A stretch of DNA of 26,896 bases from a virus, in IMG/VR virus record IMGVR_UViG_3300010368_000084, positions 1-26,896 of that record; one strand, given 5' to 3'. Below the pieces are notes generated by a model. The model was given only the letters and a program-made list of their open reading frames with translations, had not been told where the DNA came from and did not search any database. Below are positions 16,267-25,000 of this stretch, piece after piece. How positions within the stretch are numbered: the first letter of the stretch is position 1; every line of letters starts with the position of its first letter. The position numbers and the translations under genes were made by a program.

Positions 16267-17289
16267 ATGTCATTTAAAAGATTAGACCAAGAAGATATTT
16301 CAATAAGTGCAGATTCAATTGTAGCACCCCTGTGGTCGACAAATGCTATCGAACTTACCACCTTTTTTACTTCTTCTGCCCAAATAGCTAGTAACACAGG
16401 AAATTACTACTATTCAATATACGATCAAGATATTAATACAGTACAGTTCAACAGTACTGCAAGAAGTCAAATGGCTGTAGGGTATGGAGATAGGTTAGGA
16501 AGAGGAGAAGCACCCTATAATACTAACGTACCAGGAGTTTCTCCCACCACTACTCTATACGGACAATACAGAAACCTTGTATTTGGAGACGAAGATTCAG
16601 CTTTTACTTTCGGAACAACAACATCAGACTCATTCTACTTCATTAACATTAATAGAAGTAGGTATAAAGAAAAACTTTTCCCCGGTACATTTGAACTCAT
16701 ACTAGCTAGCGGTTCAAATATACTTCACTTAACAGATAACAGCAACGATACTACAACCATATCTTATGTAGATGCAGGCCGAGTCTACGAAATTATAAGC
16801 GGCTCAGCAGGAAGCGCCTATAATGTAGACGAAGGAGGAGATGGATATTCAGCCGCTAATGGAAGTTACGGAAAATTTCTACCAGACGTAGGGGTAATTA
16901 TTTTAAATAGATTAGCTATAGAAGCAGAAAATATAATAAGTACTGTAAATGTAGATGGAGTAACAGGTACTGTAAACAATCCAGCTAAAATTTATAACTC
17001 AATTAAACAAGGAGAATCTTTTAGTCTACAGTCTGAAGAAACGATTAGTTCTAATTACGTATTTGTTCGAGTAAGAAATAGTGAATTTAACTATTCTACT
17101 AATCCCTCTAATATTACCGGTTCAGGAGAAATTACTCATGATGTAATGATTAATTCACCACAGGCTTATATTACAACAGTTGGACTGTATAATGATAATA
17201 ATGACCTAGTAGCAGTAGCAAAATTATCAAGACCGTTACTTAAAGATTTTACAAAAGAAGCTTTAATTAGAATCAAACTTGACTATTAA
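16267..17289 (+). CDS. Virion structural protein, paralogue A
   Basis: The 340-residue protein starts MSFKRLDQEDISISADSIVA and ends with a C-terminal module (about 265-340). That module contains YVFVRVRNSEFNYSTNP, SPQAYITTVGLYNDNND and LVAVAKLSRPL, ending IRIKLDY. The same module closes the next gene, so the two are paralogues. The middle is beta-rich with a Gly/Asp/Ser loop (NVDEGGDGYSAANGSYG). No enzyme motif is seen. The two probably form adjacent or alternating subunits of a baseplate-to-fibre connector; this is inferred from the shared ends and position. Confidence 0.75.
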   Translation: MSFKRLDQEDISISADSIVAPLWSTNAIELTTFFTSSAQIASNTGNYYYSIYDQDINTVQFNSTARSQMAVGYGDRLGRGEAPYNTNVPGVSPTTTLYGQYRNLVFGDEDSAFTFGTTTSDSFYFININRSRYKEKLFPGTFELILASGSNILHLTDNSNDTTTISYVDAGRVYEIISGSAGSAYNVDEGGDGYSAANGSYGKFLPDVGVIILNRLAIEAENIISTVNVDGVTGTVNNPAKIYNSIKQGESFSLQSEETISSNYVFVRVRNSEFNYSTNPSNITGSGEITHDVMINSPQAYITTVGLYNDNNDLVAVAKLSRPLLKDFTKEALIRIKLDY

Positions 17290-17292
17290 TGA

Positions 17293-18411
17293 ATGAGCGC
17301 TTACAAAAAACTAAATCAACAAGATGCTTTTATTACGACGTATACCGCTCGCAAATCATGGATTGCTAGCGGAAGCCAGTACGGAGATTTAGGAATACTT
17401 AACATAGTTGGTTTATCTGGCTCTCGTCCGTACTACTCTGAACTTCAAGATATAGTTTACGGTGGAGGTGTAAACAGTATAGTAACATCCTCCTTCAACA
17501 GAAGGTTAACATTCCATAGCACCCACCACCTCTACTACAGCCTATTTAATAACTCAGAAATACTCACAAGCAGCTCCTATGAAAACTACCTTCAATCCTC
17601 ATACAACATAAGTGGATCAAGATATTTGAATGAAAGAATTGCAGTACTTTCTCTACCCAAAGAGATGTACGGTACTCACATTGAACCAGGATCTGTATCA
17701 ATAAGACCTGATCTCCTACCAGGGACAGGAAGCAACTATATTCTAAATAATTACGTAACAGACGCTGAAACTGATCCAAACGGAACCTCATCTGACCCGG
17801 AAGATAACTTATATATAGAAAACATATACGACTCTATTTTATCCACCTTAGGAGTAATAGTAGATGATGGAGAAGGTAACCTCTACCTACAATATAATGA
17901 AAACGAATTTGACTATATTGAAAACGAATCAGATTACGTAATAGAAACAGAACCAATACCAGGACAGTACCTAGATCAAGAACCTGTACAAAACTTCCGA
18001 AACAGGGTAGTAGGAAATGTAATATACTCTCACGGTCAAATAATAATCACCGATGATGAAATTGCAATGTACTACAACTATTACGTTAACGCAATTATAA
18101 GCTGGAAATCAAATCAACCTATTTATACTCACAACTACCACTGTAAGATTAAAACTGCAGAATTTAACCATACATTAAACAAAACAGCTTTAGATACTAC
18201 AACAGGTGAGAAAAAAGCAAATATATCAGGTTCATACTTCCAACCGTATATAACTACTGTCGGGCTTTACAATGATGTACACGAACTAGTAGCTGTAGCA
18301 AAGATGGGACAACCCTTACCTACATCAGCAGATACAGATATGTCAATTATTGTAAAGTTAGATATGAACTTTGGAGTAAATAGATTTAAACAATTAGAAG
18401 ACTATACCTAA
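17293..18411 (+). CDS. Virion structural protein, paralogue B
   Basis: The 372-residue protein shares ends with the preceding gene. The N-terminus is YKKLNQQDAFITTYTARKSW against FKRLDQEDISISADSIVAPLW. The C-terminal module (about 275-360) includes CKIKTAEFNHTLNKT, QPYITTVGLYNDVHELVAVA and VKLDMNF. The middle is different and carries an acidic stretch (YIENESDYVIETEPIPGQYL). The ATG follows paralogue A's stop by 3 bp. A gene duplication followed by divergence of the central domain explains the pair. A structural role near the fibre base is likely. Confidence 0.75.
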   Translation: MSAYKKLNQQDAFITTYTARKSWIASGSQYGDLGILNIVGLSGSRPYYSELQDIVYGGGVNSIVTSSFNRRLTFHSTHHLYYSLFNNSEILTSSSYENYLQSSYNISGSRYLNERIAVLSLPKEMYGTHIEPGSVSIRPDLLPGTGSNYILNNYVTDAETDPNGTSSDPEDNLYIENIYDSILSTLGVIVDDGEGNLYLQYNENEFDYIENESDYVIETEPIPGQYLDQEPVQNFRNRVVGNVIYSHGQIIITDDEIAMYYNYYVNAIISWKSNQPIYTHNYHCKIKTAEFNHTLNKTALDTTTGEKKANISGSYFQPYITTVGLYNDVHELVAVAKMGQPLPTSADTDMSIIVKLDMNFGVNRFKQLEDYT

Positions 18412-18425
18412 TAAAGATATAAAAA

Positions 18426-19712
18426 ATGAGTATTATTTTAAGAACACTTAAAGGATCAGCATTAACGTATGAAGAAATGGACAGAAACATGTCCCAACTC
18501 TTCTATTCAAGCTCTATTCACAATAGCGGATCAGAACTCAGACTTCACTATACCGGAAGTGATTCCTTAGATACAGGAACAGAAGATTACGGACCTGACC
18601 GGTATCAATCAGTGAGTATTAACGGAGGAACAACCACTACAGTTATATCAGGAAGCAATCCTGACGGACCTAACGGAGCTATTCAATATAATAATAACGG
18701 AGTCTTCGGAGGAAGCTCTAGGCTGTATTACGATAATACTCGTTTCCGTGTAGGTATAGGAACAGACTTAGTGAACGACAGACTTCATATAGTTAGTGAT
18801 ATTAATAACACAGCAACGATAAGACTTGCAACATCAGGAGTAAGTACTCCAACCAACAAAGCTCAAATAGTATTCTATAATGGGACAACTAGACTTGGAC
18901 AGATAGGAAAAACCGATACAACCGATACCCAAGGAAGTAACATATACCTAGAGGCTGTAAATAAGCTCAATTTACAAATTAATAGTAACACTATTTCAAC
19001 ACTTACCTCAATAGGTTTAGGTATATTTGATAGTAACACAAATAGACAACTATCCGTTCTAGGAGCTGAAGGAATAGGTGTTCAGAAAACAGGAGATAGG
19101 GGTACACAGTCTATTATAAGACCTATTCCATCTACAGTTTACCAAAGTAATGTACTAGGCAGTAATATTAACGAATATGGAGTAATGCTCTCTGGCCCTC
19201 TTACAAGCACAAACTCTAAAGGAGGACACGTAGTAATTAGCTTATCAGAATACAGTAGCAGAACCCCAACCACAGGGGAGAATTCTTTTTCAATTATATC
19301 ATCTACTGACGAAACCTACGCTAGTGCAACTTCTATTGCAACATTTAAATCAAACCAAAGAGTCGGTATTGCAACAAATGCCCCTTCCGTAACCTTAGAT
19401 GTTAACGGACAGATGAGAGGAAAGTATACCATAAACCCTGTAGACACACAAGACCTGGGTATTGCCACAAGCAAAATTGTAAAAGCTCCAATCACTGGAG
19501 ATATTACATTTACTTCAGGAGAAATAATATCAGGGATAGAGGCAACAGTGATTATAGAACCTAACATATTATCTACAAATACGGTATCATTTGATACTAA
19601 TTTTAAAGTACAAGGAAACTTAACAGTGGCAAAAAGTAAAACATATACAATTAGTTTTGTATCTGATGGAAACTACTGGTATGAAACTAGTAGAACAACT
19701 TATCTAGGTTAG
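18426..19712 (+). CDS. Tail fibre / adhesin-type protein 1
   Basis: The 428-residue protein begins with an adaptor-like segment: LTYEEMDRNMSQLFYSSSIH, then GSELRLHYTG. The next gene has an equivalent (HQQMDDNFRSVFYSSSIHDDG), so this N-terminus probably docks fibres to a common partner. The shaft contains fibre phrases such as RFRVGIGTDLVNDRLHIV and QRVGIATNAPSVTLDVNG. The C-terminus (about 370-428) is a beta domain ending DGNYWYETSRTTYLG. No chaperone/peptidase (S74-like) domain is seen. It is the first of four fibre genes. Confidence 0.75.
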   Translation: MSIILRTLKGSALTYEEMDRNMSQLFYSSSIHNSGSELRLHYTGSDSLDTGTEDYGPDRYQSVSINGGTTTTVISGSNPDGPNGAIQYNNNGVFGGSSRLYYDNTRFRVGIGTDLVNDRLHIVSDINNTATIRLATSGVSTPTNKAQIVFYNGTTRLGQIGKTDTTDTQGSNIYLEAVNKLNLQINSNTISTLTSIGLGIFDSNTNRQLSVLGAEGIGVQKTGDRGTQSIIRPIPSTVYQSNVLGSNINEYGVMLSGPLTSTNSKGGHVVISLSEYSSRTPTTGENSFSIISSTDETYASATSIATFKSNQRVGIATNAPSVTLDVNGQMRGKYTINPVDTQDLGIATSKIVKAPITGDITFTSGEIISGIEATVIIEPNILSTNTVSFDTNFKVQGNLTVAKSKTYTISFVSDGNYWYETSRTTYLG

Positions 19713-19732
19713 AAAAGTAATTAATATAAAGA

Positions 19733-19745
19733 TATTTATAATAAA
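19733..19745 (+). promoter_or_regulatory. TATTTATAATAAA element before fibre gene 2
   Basis: TATTTATAATAAA in the 41-bp gap is identical to the 13-mer at 3820-3832 before the first structural gene. It ends 8 nt before the ATG at 19754. The exact 13-mer match between two intergenic positions is the best single support for a functional element. Confidence 0.45.
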
Positions 19746-19753
19746 GACATAAC

Positions 19754-22180
19754 ATGGCAATCCCGGGAATTACATATAGGTTAGAATTAGGTACCTCTCT
19801 TTCACATCAACAGATGGATGATAACTTCCGCTCTGTATTTTATTCAAGTTCGATTCATGATGATGGAGCTACACTAAGACTCCATTTCGATACAACTGCA
19901 GGGGACTTCTACACTATACCTATTGGTGCTGGATCAACAGGCTCAGTTTCTATAACAAATAATGTAAGCGGGTACATGCTGACTGCTACTGGATTAAGTG
20001 GGTCTCTACAGGGGGAGCCTAATTTTAATTTTGACGGGACAGTTCTTAGACTATCAGGGAGTTTATACTTAGATGATACGAATGAAAATATACTTATAGG
20101 AGAACAGGCTGGAGGAAATATTTCAGGAGCTAATAAAAACATATTAATAGGATACCAATCAGGAGAAAATTTAATAGGAGTAGATAACATAGCAATTGGA
20201 TACCAATCCCTAGATAACGCAACCGATGCATCTGGATCTACAGTAATAGGTTATGGAGCGTTAGGTGGTGCAGCCAGCGGTAATAACAATATTGCAATCG
20301 GGAAAGAAGCTGGGATTACCCTCACCTCTGGAGATGATAATATATACATTGGATACCAGGCAGGTCCTGAAATAAATACAGCTCAATCAAATAAACTTTA
20401 CATTCATAATACAGGATCGGACACACCGTTAATGTACGGGGATTTTGGAACAGGTCAGATTACCTTTAGCAGTCAGGTATCAGCCTCTATCTTTTCAGGT
20501 TCATTTCATGGAGATGGAACTAACTTAACAGGACTAACCGTAACACAAGAATGGGATGGATCTAGAGATGGTGATGCATCTATTACAGGATCCCTTATTA
20601 TAAGTGGATCGGATATTAATATAGATTTTACAAACGTAACAGCTATATCAGGATCTATATTTAGTGGCTCTTTTGTAGGAGATGGCTCTGGTTTAACCGG
20701 AGTATCTGCAGACACATTCCCATATACAGGCTCAGCTGGCATTACAGGAAGCCTTACTCTAGTAGGTCCAATAATAGTATCAGGATCTTCTACAGTAACC
20801 GGATCACTTACAGTATATGGAGAATCTGACCTTAATGGAAGAGTAACCGTAGATACAAATATAAGTATTTTTAATAAAGCTACATCTACCCTTTCACTAG
20901 GTTATCAGAATTATAGTAGTTCTATAGGGACCCCAACAGATAGTATAGCTATAGGATACTGCGCAGCAGCAAATACCCCTACAGTATCGTACAGACATAT
21001 TGCAATAGGTTCCTGTGCAGGAAAATGTATAGGAGGAGACACTACAGCAGTAGGGTTCAAAGCAGCACAAACCCATACTGGAAATGCTAACACTGTAATA
21101 GGATCTTGCGCTATGGCATCAGCTATAGGAGATGGATCTGGAAATACTGGTATTGGGTTTAGTACACTCTGTGTATTAACAACAGGTACTGGGAACACTA
21201 GTTTGGGTTATGATTCTTTGAAAAGCGTAGCAGGAAACGGATACAATACAGGAGTAGGTTATCGCACACTTACTAACCTTTTCAATGTAAGTACAGTTGG
21301 TGGTAACTTTAATACTGCAATAGGAACTTGTGCAGGACTCAATCTTAAAAGCGGACAAAGCAATATATACATAGGTAATACAGCAGGCCCATCAACGCCA
21401 AACACAACTGAAAACAACCGACTTTATATAGCATCCGGATCAGGTAATCCTCTAATCGGTGGTGACTTCTCTATAAATACCGTAACTATAAGCGGTTCGT
21501 TATTAGTAAGTCAGTCAGTAGTAGCTACATCTTATTACGGGGATGGATCTAACTTAACAGGGGTTGAATGGGATGGAACTCATAATGGAAATGCAAACAT
21601 TACCGGCTCCTTTATAGTATCAGGTTCTAATAATATAGTTGACTTTACAAAAGTAGCCTCTATATCAGGCTCTATATTTTCAGGATCTTTTGTAGGAGAC
21701 GGAACAGGACTAACAGGAATAACCTCAGAATGGGATGGATCTAGAGATGGTGATGCATCTATTACAGGATCCTTGATAGTATCGGGAGCATTAGATGTTT
21801 CTAATACAATTACAGTAAGTTCAACAGGATTTCCAGGAGCTCCAGGAGTAGAATTAATTCACTTTCATTCAAGCTCCTTATCAGGAACTCACAATATAAA
21901 ACAATTTTCAATATCAGGTACCGGGTATACAGGATTTAAAGCAGATTATTCTTTAACTAATACCGGTGAAGATGAAAAGAAAATTGGAACTCTATTAGGA
22001 GCTTGGGATCAATCAGGAGGAACTACAATTAACGATTCTCATACCGAAACAACCGATGGTATTAACCTCACATCATTTAATATCACTTCTGATGGTTCAA
22101 CTGCAACCTTGCAGTTAGACGCTGCCAGCGGTACTTACGAAGTAAATATGTTAATCACAGCATTTAAACGACAAGTATAA
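19754..22180 (+). CDS. Tail fibre / adhesin-type protein 2, YadA-like head repeats
   Basis: The 808-residue protein starts with the adaptor segment shared with the previous fibre. Two blocks of YadA/trimeric-autotransporter head-like repeats follow, of the form N-x-x-IG-x-x-[AS]-x. Block 1 (nt about 20087-20430) reads IGEQAG, IGYQSG, IGYQSL, IGYGAL, IGKEAG, IGYQAG. Block 2 (nt about 20880-21460) reads IGYCAA, IGSCAG, IGSCAM, IGTCAG with cysteine at the fourth position. Between and after them lie repeated SGSF-GDG-x-x-LTG and EWDGSRDGDASITGSL modules. The C-terminal domain (about residues 700-808) is a distinct beta domain with an HFHSSSLSGTHN motif. It is likely a trimeric fibre used in host binding. 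Confidence 0.8.
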   Translation: MAIPGITYRLELGTSLSHQQMDDNFRSVFYSSSIHDDGATLRLHFDTTAGDFYTIPIGAGSTGSVSITNNVSGYMLTATGLSGSLQGEPNFNFDGTVLRLSGSLYLDDTNENILIGEQAGGNISGANKNILIGYQSGENLIGVDNIAIGYQSLDNATDASGSTVIGYGALGGAASGNNNIAIGKEAGITLTSGDDNIYIGYQAGPEINTAQSNKLYIHNTGSDTPLMYGDFGTGQITFSSQVSASIFSGSFHGDGTNLTGLTVTQEWDGSRDGDASITGSLIISGSDINIDFTNVTAISGSIFSGSFVGDGSGLTGVSADTFPYTGSAGITGSLTLVGPIIVSGSSTVTGSLTVYGESDLNGRVTVDTNISIFNKATSTLSLGYQNYSSSIGTPTDSIAIGYCAAANTPTVSYRHIAIGSCAGKCIGGDTTAVGFKAAQTHTGNANTVIGSCAMASAIGDGSGNTGIGFSTLCVLTTGTGNTSLGYDSLKSVAGNGYNTGVGYRTLTNLFNVSTVGGNFNTAIGTCAGLNLKSGQSNIYIGNTAGPSTPNTTENNRLYIASGSGNPLIGGDFSINTVTISGSLLVSQSVVATSYYGDGSNLTGVEWDGTHNGNANITGSFIVSGSNNIVDFTKVASISGSIFSGSFVGDGTGLTGITSEWDGSRDGDASITGSLIVSGALDVSNTITVSSTGFPGAPGVELIHFHSSSLSGTHNIKQFSISGTGYTGFKADYSLTNTGEDEKKIGTLLGAWDQSGGTTINDSHTETTDGINLTSFNITSDGSTATLQLDAASGTYEVNMLITAFKRQV
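20549..20593 (+). repeat. 45-nt exact direct repeat, copy 1
   Basis: The segment encoding EWDGSRDGDASITGS is identical at 45 of 45 bases to 21728-21772 in the same fibre gene. Bases differ immediately on both sides. Confidence 0.9.
21728..21772 (+). repeat. 45-nt exact direct repeat, copy 2
   Basis: Identical to 20549-20593. Two other related segments (near 21563 and 22304) encode similar residues but have diverged at the DNA level, which makes the exact pair stand out. Confidence 0.9.
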
Positions 22181-22192
22181 ATAAATCAAAAC

Positions 22193-23551
22193 ATGGCTAA
22201 TCAACACGTATTAAATAACTCCTTAATAATCACTGGTAGTGTATCAGCATCAGCTGGTTTTTATGGAGATGGAACAGGTCTAACAGGTATAACAGCAGTA
22301 GCTGAGTGGGATGGATCTAGAAACGGTGATGCATCTATTACGGGCTCTTTAATTATAAGCGGGTCAAGCGTTAATGTTGATTTTATAAATACTACAGGAG
22401 TTAGCGGTTCATTTAGTGGATCATTTTCAGGTGATGGTTCAGAACTTACTAATCTTTCTTTCTCTTTACCACCTAATATAGTATCAGGATCAGGACAAAT
22501 TTCATATACAGGAATTACCGATATTCCTGCTAATATCGTTTCTTCCTCAGCACAGTTTATAACTCTAACAAACCCTTTCACAGGATCTTTCACAGGATCT
22601 TTTGTAGGAGACGGATCAGGGTTAACAAGTCTTACTTTACCATCTAACCTAGTATCAGGATCAGGACAAATTTCATATACAGGAATTACAGATATTCCTG
22701 CTAATATTATTTCATCTTCAGCACAGTTTATATCCCTAGCAAACCCATTTACAGGATCTTTCACAGGATCTTTTACAGGAGACGGATCAGGGTTAACAGG
22801 AGTAACAGCAACAGCAACAGGAGAGATTTTTCAAACAGGTTCAAACACAGGTGCTATTAAACCAAATAATCTTAATTTTAATTCTATATCATCAGGACAG
22901 TATTCAACAGTTATAGGGGGAAATAATGCAACTGCTTCAGCAGATTATGCAACAGTATTAGGAGGATCATGTAATAAAGCTACACAAACCTATGCTCTCG
23001 CCGGCGGACAGCGAAGCACAGCTACAGGAGTAGGAGCTATAGCTCTCGGCATATGTAATACCACATCAGGGGATAACTCAGTTACTATTGGAGGATCAGG
23101 GGGCACGACATTAGGGAATTGCTCAATCTTACTCGGGGGAAAAGGAAGCATAGTATCTGGAAGCACAGCAGCTATTATTGGAGGAGGAGAGAATATAATA
23201 ACAGCAACAGGAATAAGCTCAGCTATTATTGGAGGAGAAAGTAACATAATATCTGGAAGAGATAGCGCAATAGTGGGGGGTATTAGTAATTATACAGCAC
23301 ACACAGGATCAGTAGTACTAGGAGGAACTAATATAAGCTCAAGTAGAGACTACCAAGCAGTTGTTCAAAGCTTAACAGTAACAGGAAATACAGGAGACAT
23401 CACTGGAAATTACACAGGTATTATACAGCTTGTAAATAGAGATTCAACTCCTTCCGGTTCTGAAGCTGGAATGCTAATGGTATCCGGATCTGATAGTGCT
23501 CCTAACTTGTATTTCTATACAGACGGAGGTTGGGTTAAGATTAATCCATAG
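22193..23551 (+). CDS. Tail fibre / adhesin-type protein 3
   Basis: The 452-residue protein opens with the GDGTGLTG and EWDGSRNGDASITGSL modules of the preceding fibre but lacks its MDDNF adaptor start. Two copies of a 57-residue repeat follow (VSGSGQISYTGITDIPANI ... FTGSFTGSF-GDGSGLT). After that comes a beta-roll block (about residues 230-385) with IGG/LGG phrases and cysteines in LGGSCN, LGICN and LGNCS. The C-terminus contains LVNRDSTPSGSEAGMLMVSG and YFYTDGGWVKINP, a small end domain common in phage fibres. The start follows fibre 2 by 12 bp after an A-rich leader. It may extend or pair with fibre 2. Confidence 0.78.
   Translation: MANQHVLNNSLIITGSVSASAGFYGDGTGLTGITAVAEWDGSRNGDASITGSLIISGSSVNVDFINTTGVSGSFSGSFSGDGSELTNLSFSLPPNIVSGSGQISYTGITDIPANIVSSSAQFITLTNPFTGSFTGSFVGDGSGLTSLTLPSNLVSGSGQISYTGITDIPANIISSSAQFISLANPFTGSFTGSFTGDGSGLTGVTATATGEIFQTGSNTGAIKPNNLNFNSISSGQYSTVIGGNNATASADYATVLGGSCNKATQTYALAGGQRSTATGVGAIALGICNTTSGDNSVTIGGSGGTTLGNCSILLGGKGSIVSGSTAAIIGGGENIITATGISSAIIGGESNIISGRDSAIVGGISNYTAHTGSVVLGGTNISSSRDYQAVVQSLTVTGNTGDITGNYTGIIQLVNRDSTPSGSEAGMLMVSGSDSAPNLYFYTDGGWVKINP
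22472..22810 (+). repeat. 171-bp tandem repeat (57 codons), two copies
   Basis: GTATCAGGATCAGGACAAAT recurs at 22481 and 22652, exactly 171 bp apart. The encoded 57-residue unit starts near NIVSGSGQISYTGITDIPAN in each copy. The copies differ by scattered, mostly silent changes, so this is an older in-frame duplication. Confidence 0.88.
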
Positions 23552-23579
23552 TATATAGTAGTTTACTATCTATATTTTT
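23552..23579 (+). terminator. Intrinsic terminator after fibre gene 3
   Basis: TATAGTAG (23554-23561), loop TTTA, and CTATCTATA (23566-23574) pair with one bulged T, and TTTTT follows (23575-23579). The stem is A+T-rich and so of modest strength. It lies directly after the stop at 23551 and would separate the fibre genes from the glycosyltransferase gene. Confidence 0.6.
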
Positions 23580-23604
23580 ACTATCTTTCTGATTCAATGA
23601 ACTT

Positions 23605-24483
23605 ATGACAGTAGTATTTCACATAGATGGAGGATTAGGTAAGCATATACTAGCAACAGCTATTTTAAAAGTAATTAGGAAAGCACATCCTAAAGATATA
23701 ATACATGTAGTATGCAACTACCCAGATGTATTTAAACACAACCCAGCAGTAGACTACGTTCATCAAAACGGAGAACATGGACCTTTCTATAAAACATATA
23801 TCTACAACAGAGAAGCAGATTGTAAGCTATATTTTACAGATCCTTACACACATACGGATTTTATCTTAGAACAAGATCATTTATTAAATATATGGTGCAA
23901 GCAGTGGGAGTTAAAATATAATGGAGAAGCTCCTCAAATATACCTTACACAAGCAGAAATAGATTACTTTAGACCTTTCTATAAAACAGAAAAACCAATA
24001 CTAGCAATCCAACCAAACGGAGGTCCAGTAGGTCAAGAATATAATTACTCTTGGACAAGAGATATACCAGAATCAACTGTATTGAGAGTTATAGAGGAGT
24101 TTAAAGATGATTACTCGATAGTACATATAAAAAGAAAAGATCAAAAAATATACCCAAACACTTTACAGGCACTAGACGGATTTAGAAGCATAGCAATCCT
24201 TCTCCAACTTGCAGAAAAAAGGCTTCTTATTGATTCTTTCTCCCAACACTTAGCAGCATCCTTTGCTCTACCATCAACAGTTTGCTGGATCACCACTAAA
24301 CCAGAAATATACGGATATACTTTACATAAAAATATTAAAGCAAATCAATTTACACTACAGGTTGATTTTCAAAAAAACTTATATCAACCATTTGCACTAT
24401 CTCAAGATATCTCCTCATGCGCGTATTTCAAACAAGAAGATGTCTTTGACGATGATCAAATTATAAAATCACTAAAATCATGA
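23605..24483 (+). CDS. GT9-like (heptosyltransferase-type) glycosyltransferase
   Basis: The 292-residue protein has the GT-B layout of glycosyltransferase family 9. The N-terminal GGLGKHILATAILKVIRKAH (residues 9-28) matches the G-x-GD-x-L-x-x-T-P loop region of that family. A central LAIQPNGG (133-140) with YSWTRDIP follows, and the C-terminal IDSFSQHLAASFALPSTVCW (209-228) matches the sugar-nucleotide site (iD-S-x-x-x-H-L-A-x-A). The usual aspartate after the first glycines is replaced by lysine-histidine. It may modify a virion fibre or a host surface glycan. It lies between fibre genes and shares an ATGA overlap with the nuclease gene downstream. Confidence 0.75.
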   Translation: MTVVFHIDGGLGKHILATAILKVIRKAHPKDIIHVVCNYPDVFKHNPAVDYVHQNGEHGPFYKTYIYNREADCKLYFTDPYTHTDFILEQDHLLNIWCKQWELKYNGEAPQIYLTQAEIDYFRPFYKTEKPILAIQPNGGPVGQEYNYSWTRDIPESTVLRVIEEFKDDYSIVHIKRKDQKIYPNTLQALDGFRSIAILLQLAEKRLLIDSFSQHLAASFALPSTVCWITTKPEIYGYTLHKNIKANQFTLQVDFQKNLYQPFALSQDISSCAYFKQEDVFDDDQIIKSLKS

Positions 24484-24956
24484 CAGAAAAATTATGGATA
24501 TACCAAGGAAATCCTGTAACTAACATAGAAAGTATACCAGAAGATACTTACGGGTTTATTTACGAAGTAACTCACATACCGACAGGGAAAAAGTACATAG
24601 GTAAAAAAGTACTTTATTTTGAAAGAAGTAAGAGGTTAGGTAAAAAAGAGTTAGAAACTCTCAAAGAGGAGAGAAAAAGCAAAGGAGTAGGGGGGAGAAC
24701 ACCTTTAAAAAAGAAAGTAATAACAGAGTCGGATTGGAAAACTTATCACGGATCTCAAAAAGAAATCTTAGAATTAGTAAAAGAAGGTAAAAAAGAAGAC
24801 TTTAAAAGAGAAATATTAAAATACGTTCAAGATAAGAAAAGATTGACATACTTCGAATGTAAGTACCTGTTTACAAAAGAGGTATTAGAAAATAGAGACA
24901 ACTACATCAATGATAACATCCTAGGTAAATTTTATAGAAAAGATTTTTTTGAGTAA
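24480..24956 (+). CDS. GIY-YIG endonuclease, Seg-like
   Basis: The 158-residue protein contains the GIY-YIG core GFIYEVTHIPTGKKYIG at residues 25-41. A basic segment, then W86, Y89 and GS at 91-92 (DWKTYHGSQKEI), and a metal-binding glutamate candidate E126 (LTYFECKYLF) follow. This arrangement is that of the phage Seg-like (T4 SegE-type) group of free-standing homing or repair endonucleases. The first two residues overlap the glycosyltransferase stop (ATGA), so it is translationally coupled to it. A homing role would help spread or protect neighbouring fibre-locus DNA; target site unknown. Confidence 0.8.
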   Translation: MTEKLWIYQGNPVTNIESIPEDTYGFIYEVTHIPTGKKYIGKKVLYFERSKRLGKKELETLKEERKSKGVGGRTPLKKKVITESDWKTYHGSQKEILELVKEGKKEDFKREILKYVQDKKRLTYFECKYLFTKEVLENRDNYINDNILGKFYRKDFFE

Positions 24957-24993
24957 AAAGACTGGTTAAATTAGAGAAATATAAAAAAGCTAA

Positions 24994-25000
24994 TATTTAT
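24994..25000 (+). promoter_or_regulatory. TATTTAT element in the 115-bp gap before the HNH gene
   Basis: AATATTTATTAAAG matches the recurring element at 7 of 8 positions. It lies just upstream of the folded-RNA candidate at 25008-25060, so transcription from here would begin close to the 5' edge of that structure. Confidence 0.3.

Noticed and set aside
22261-22764. Minus-strand ORF of 167 codons
   Set aside because: Antisense shadow of the fibre 3 repeats, Pro/Asp-rich only because the sense strand encodes Gly/Ser repeats.
24263-24466. Plus-strand ORF of 67 codons inside the glycosyltransferase gene
   Set aside because: It overlaps the conserved GT9-like donor-binding region in another frame and has no independent start signal.
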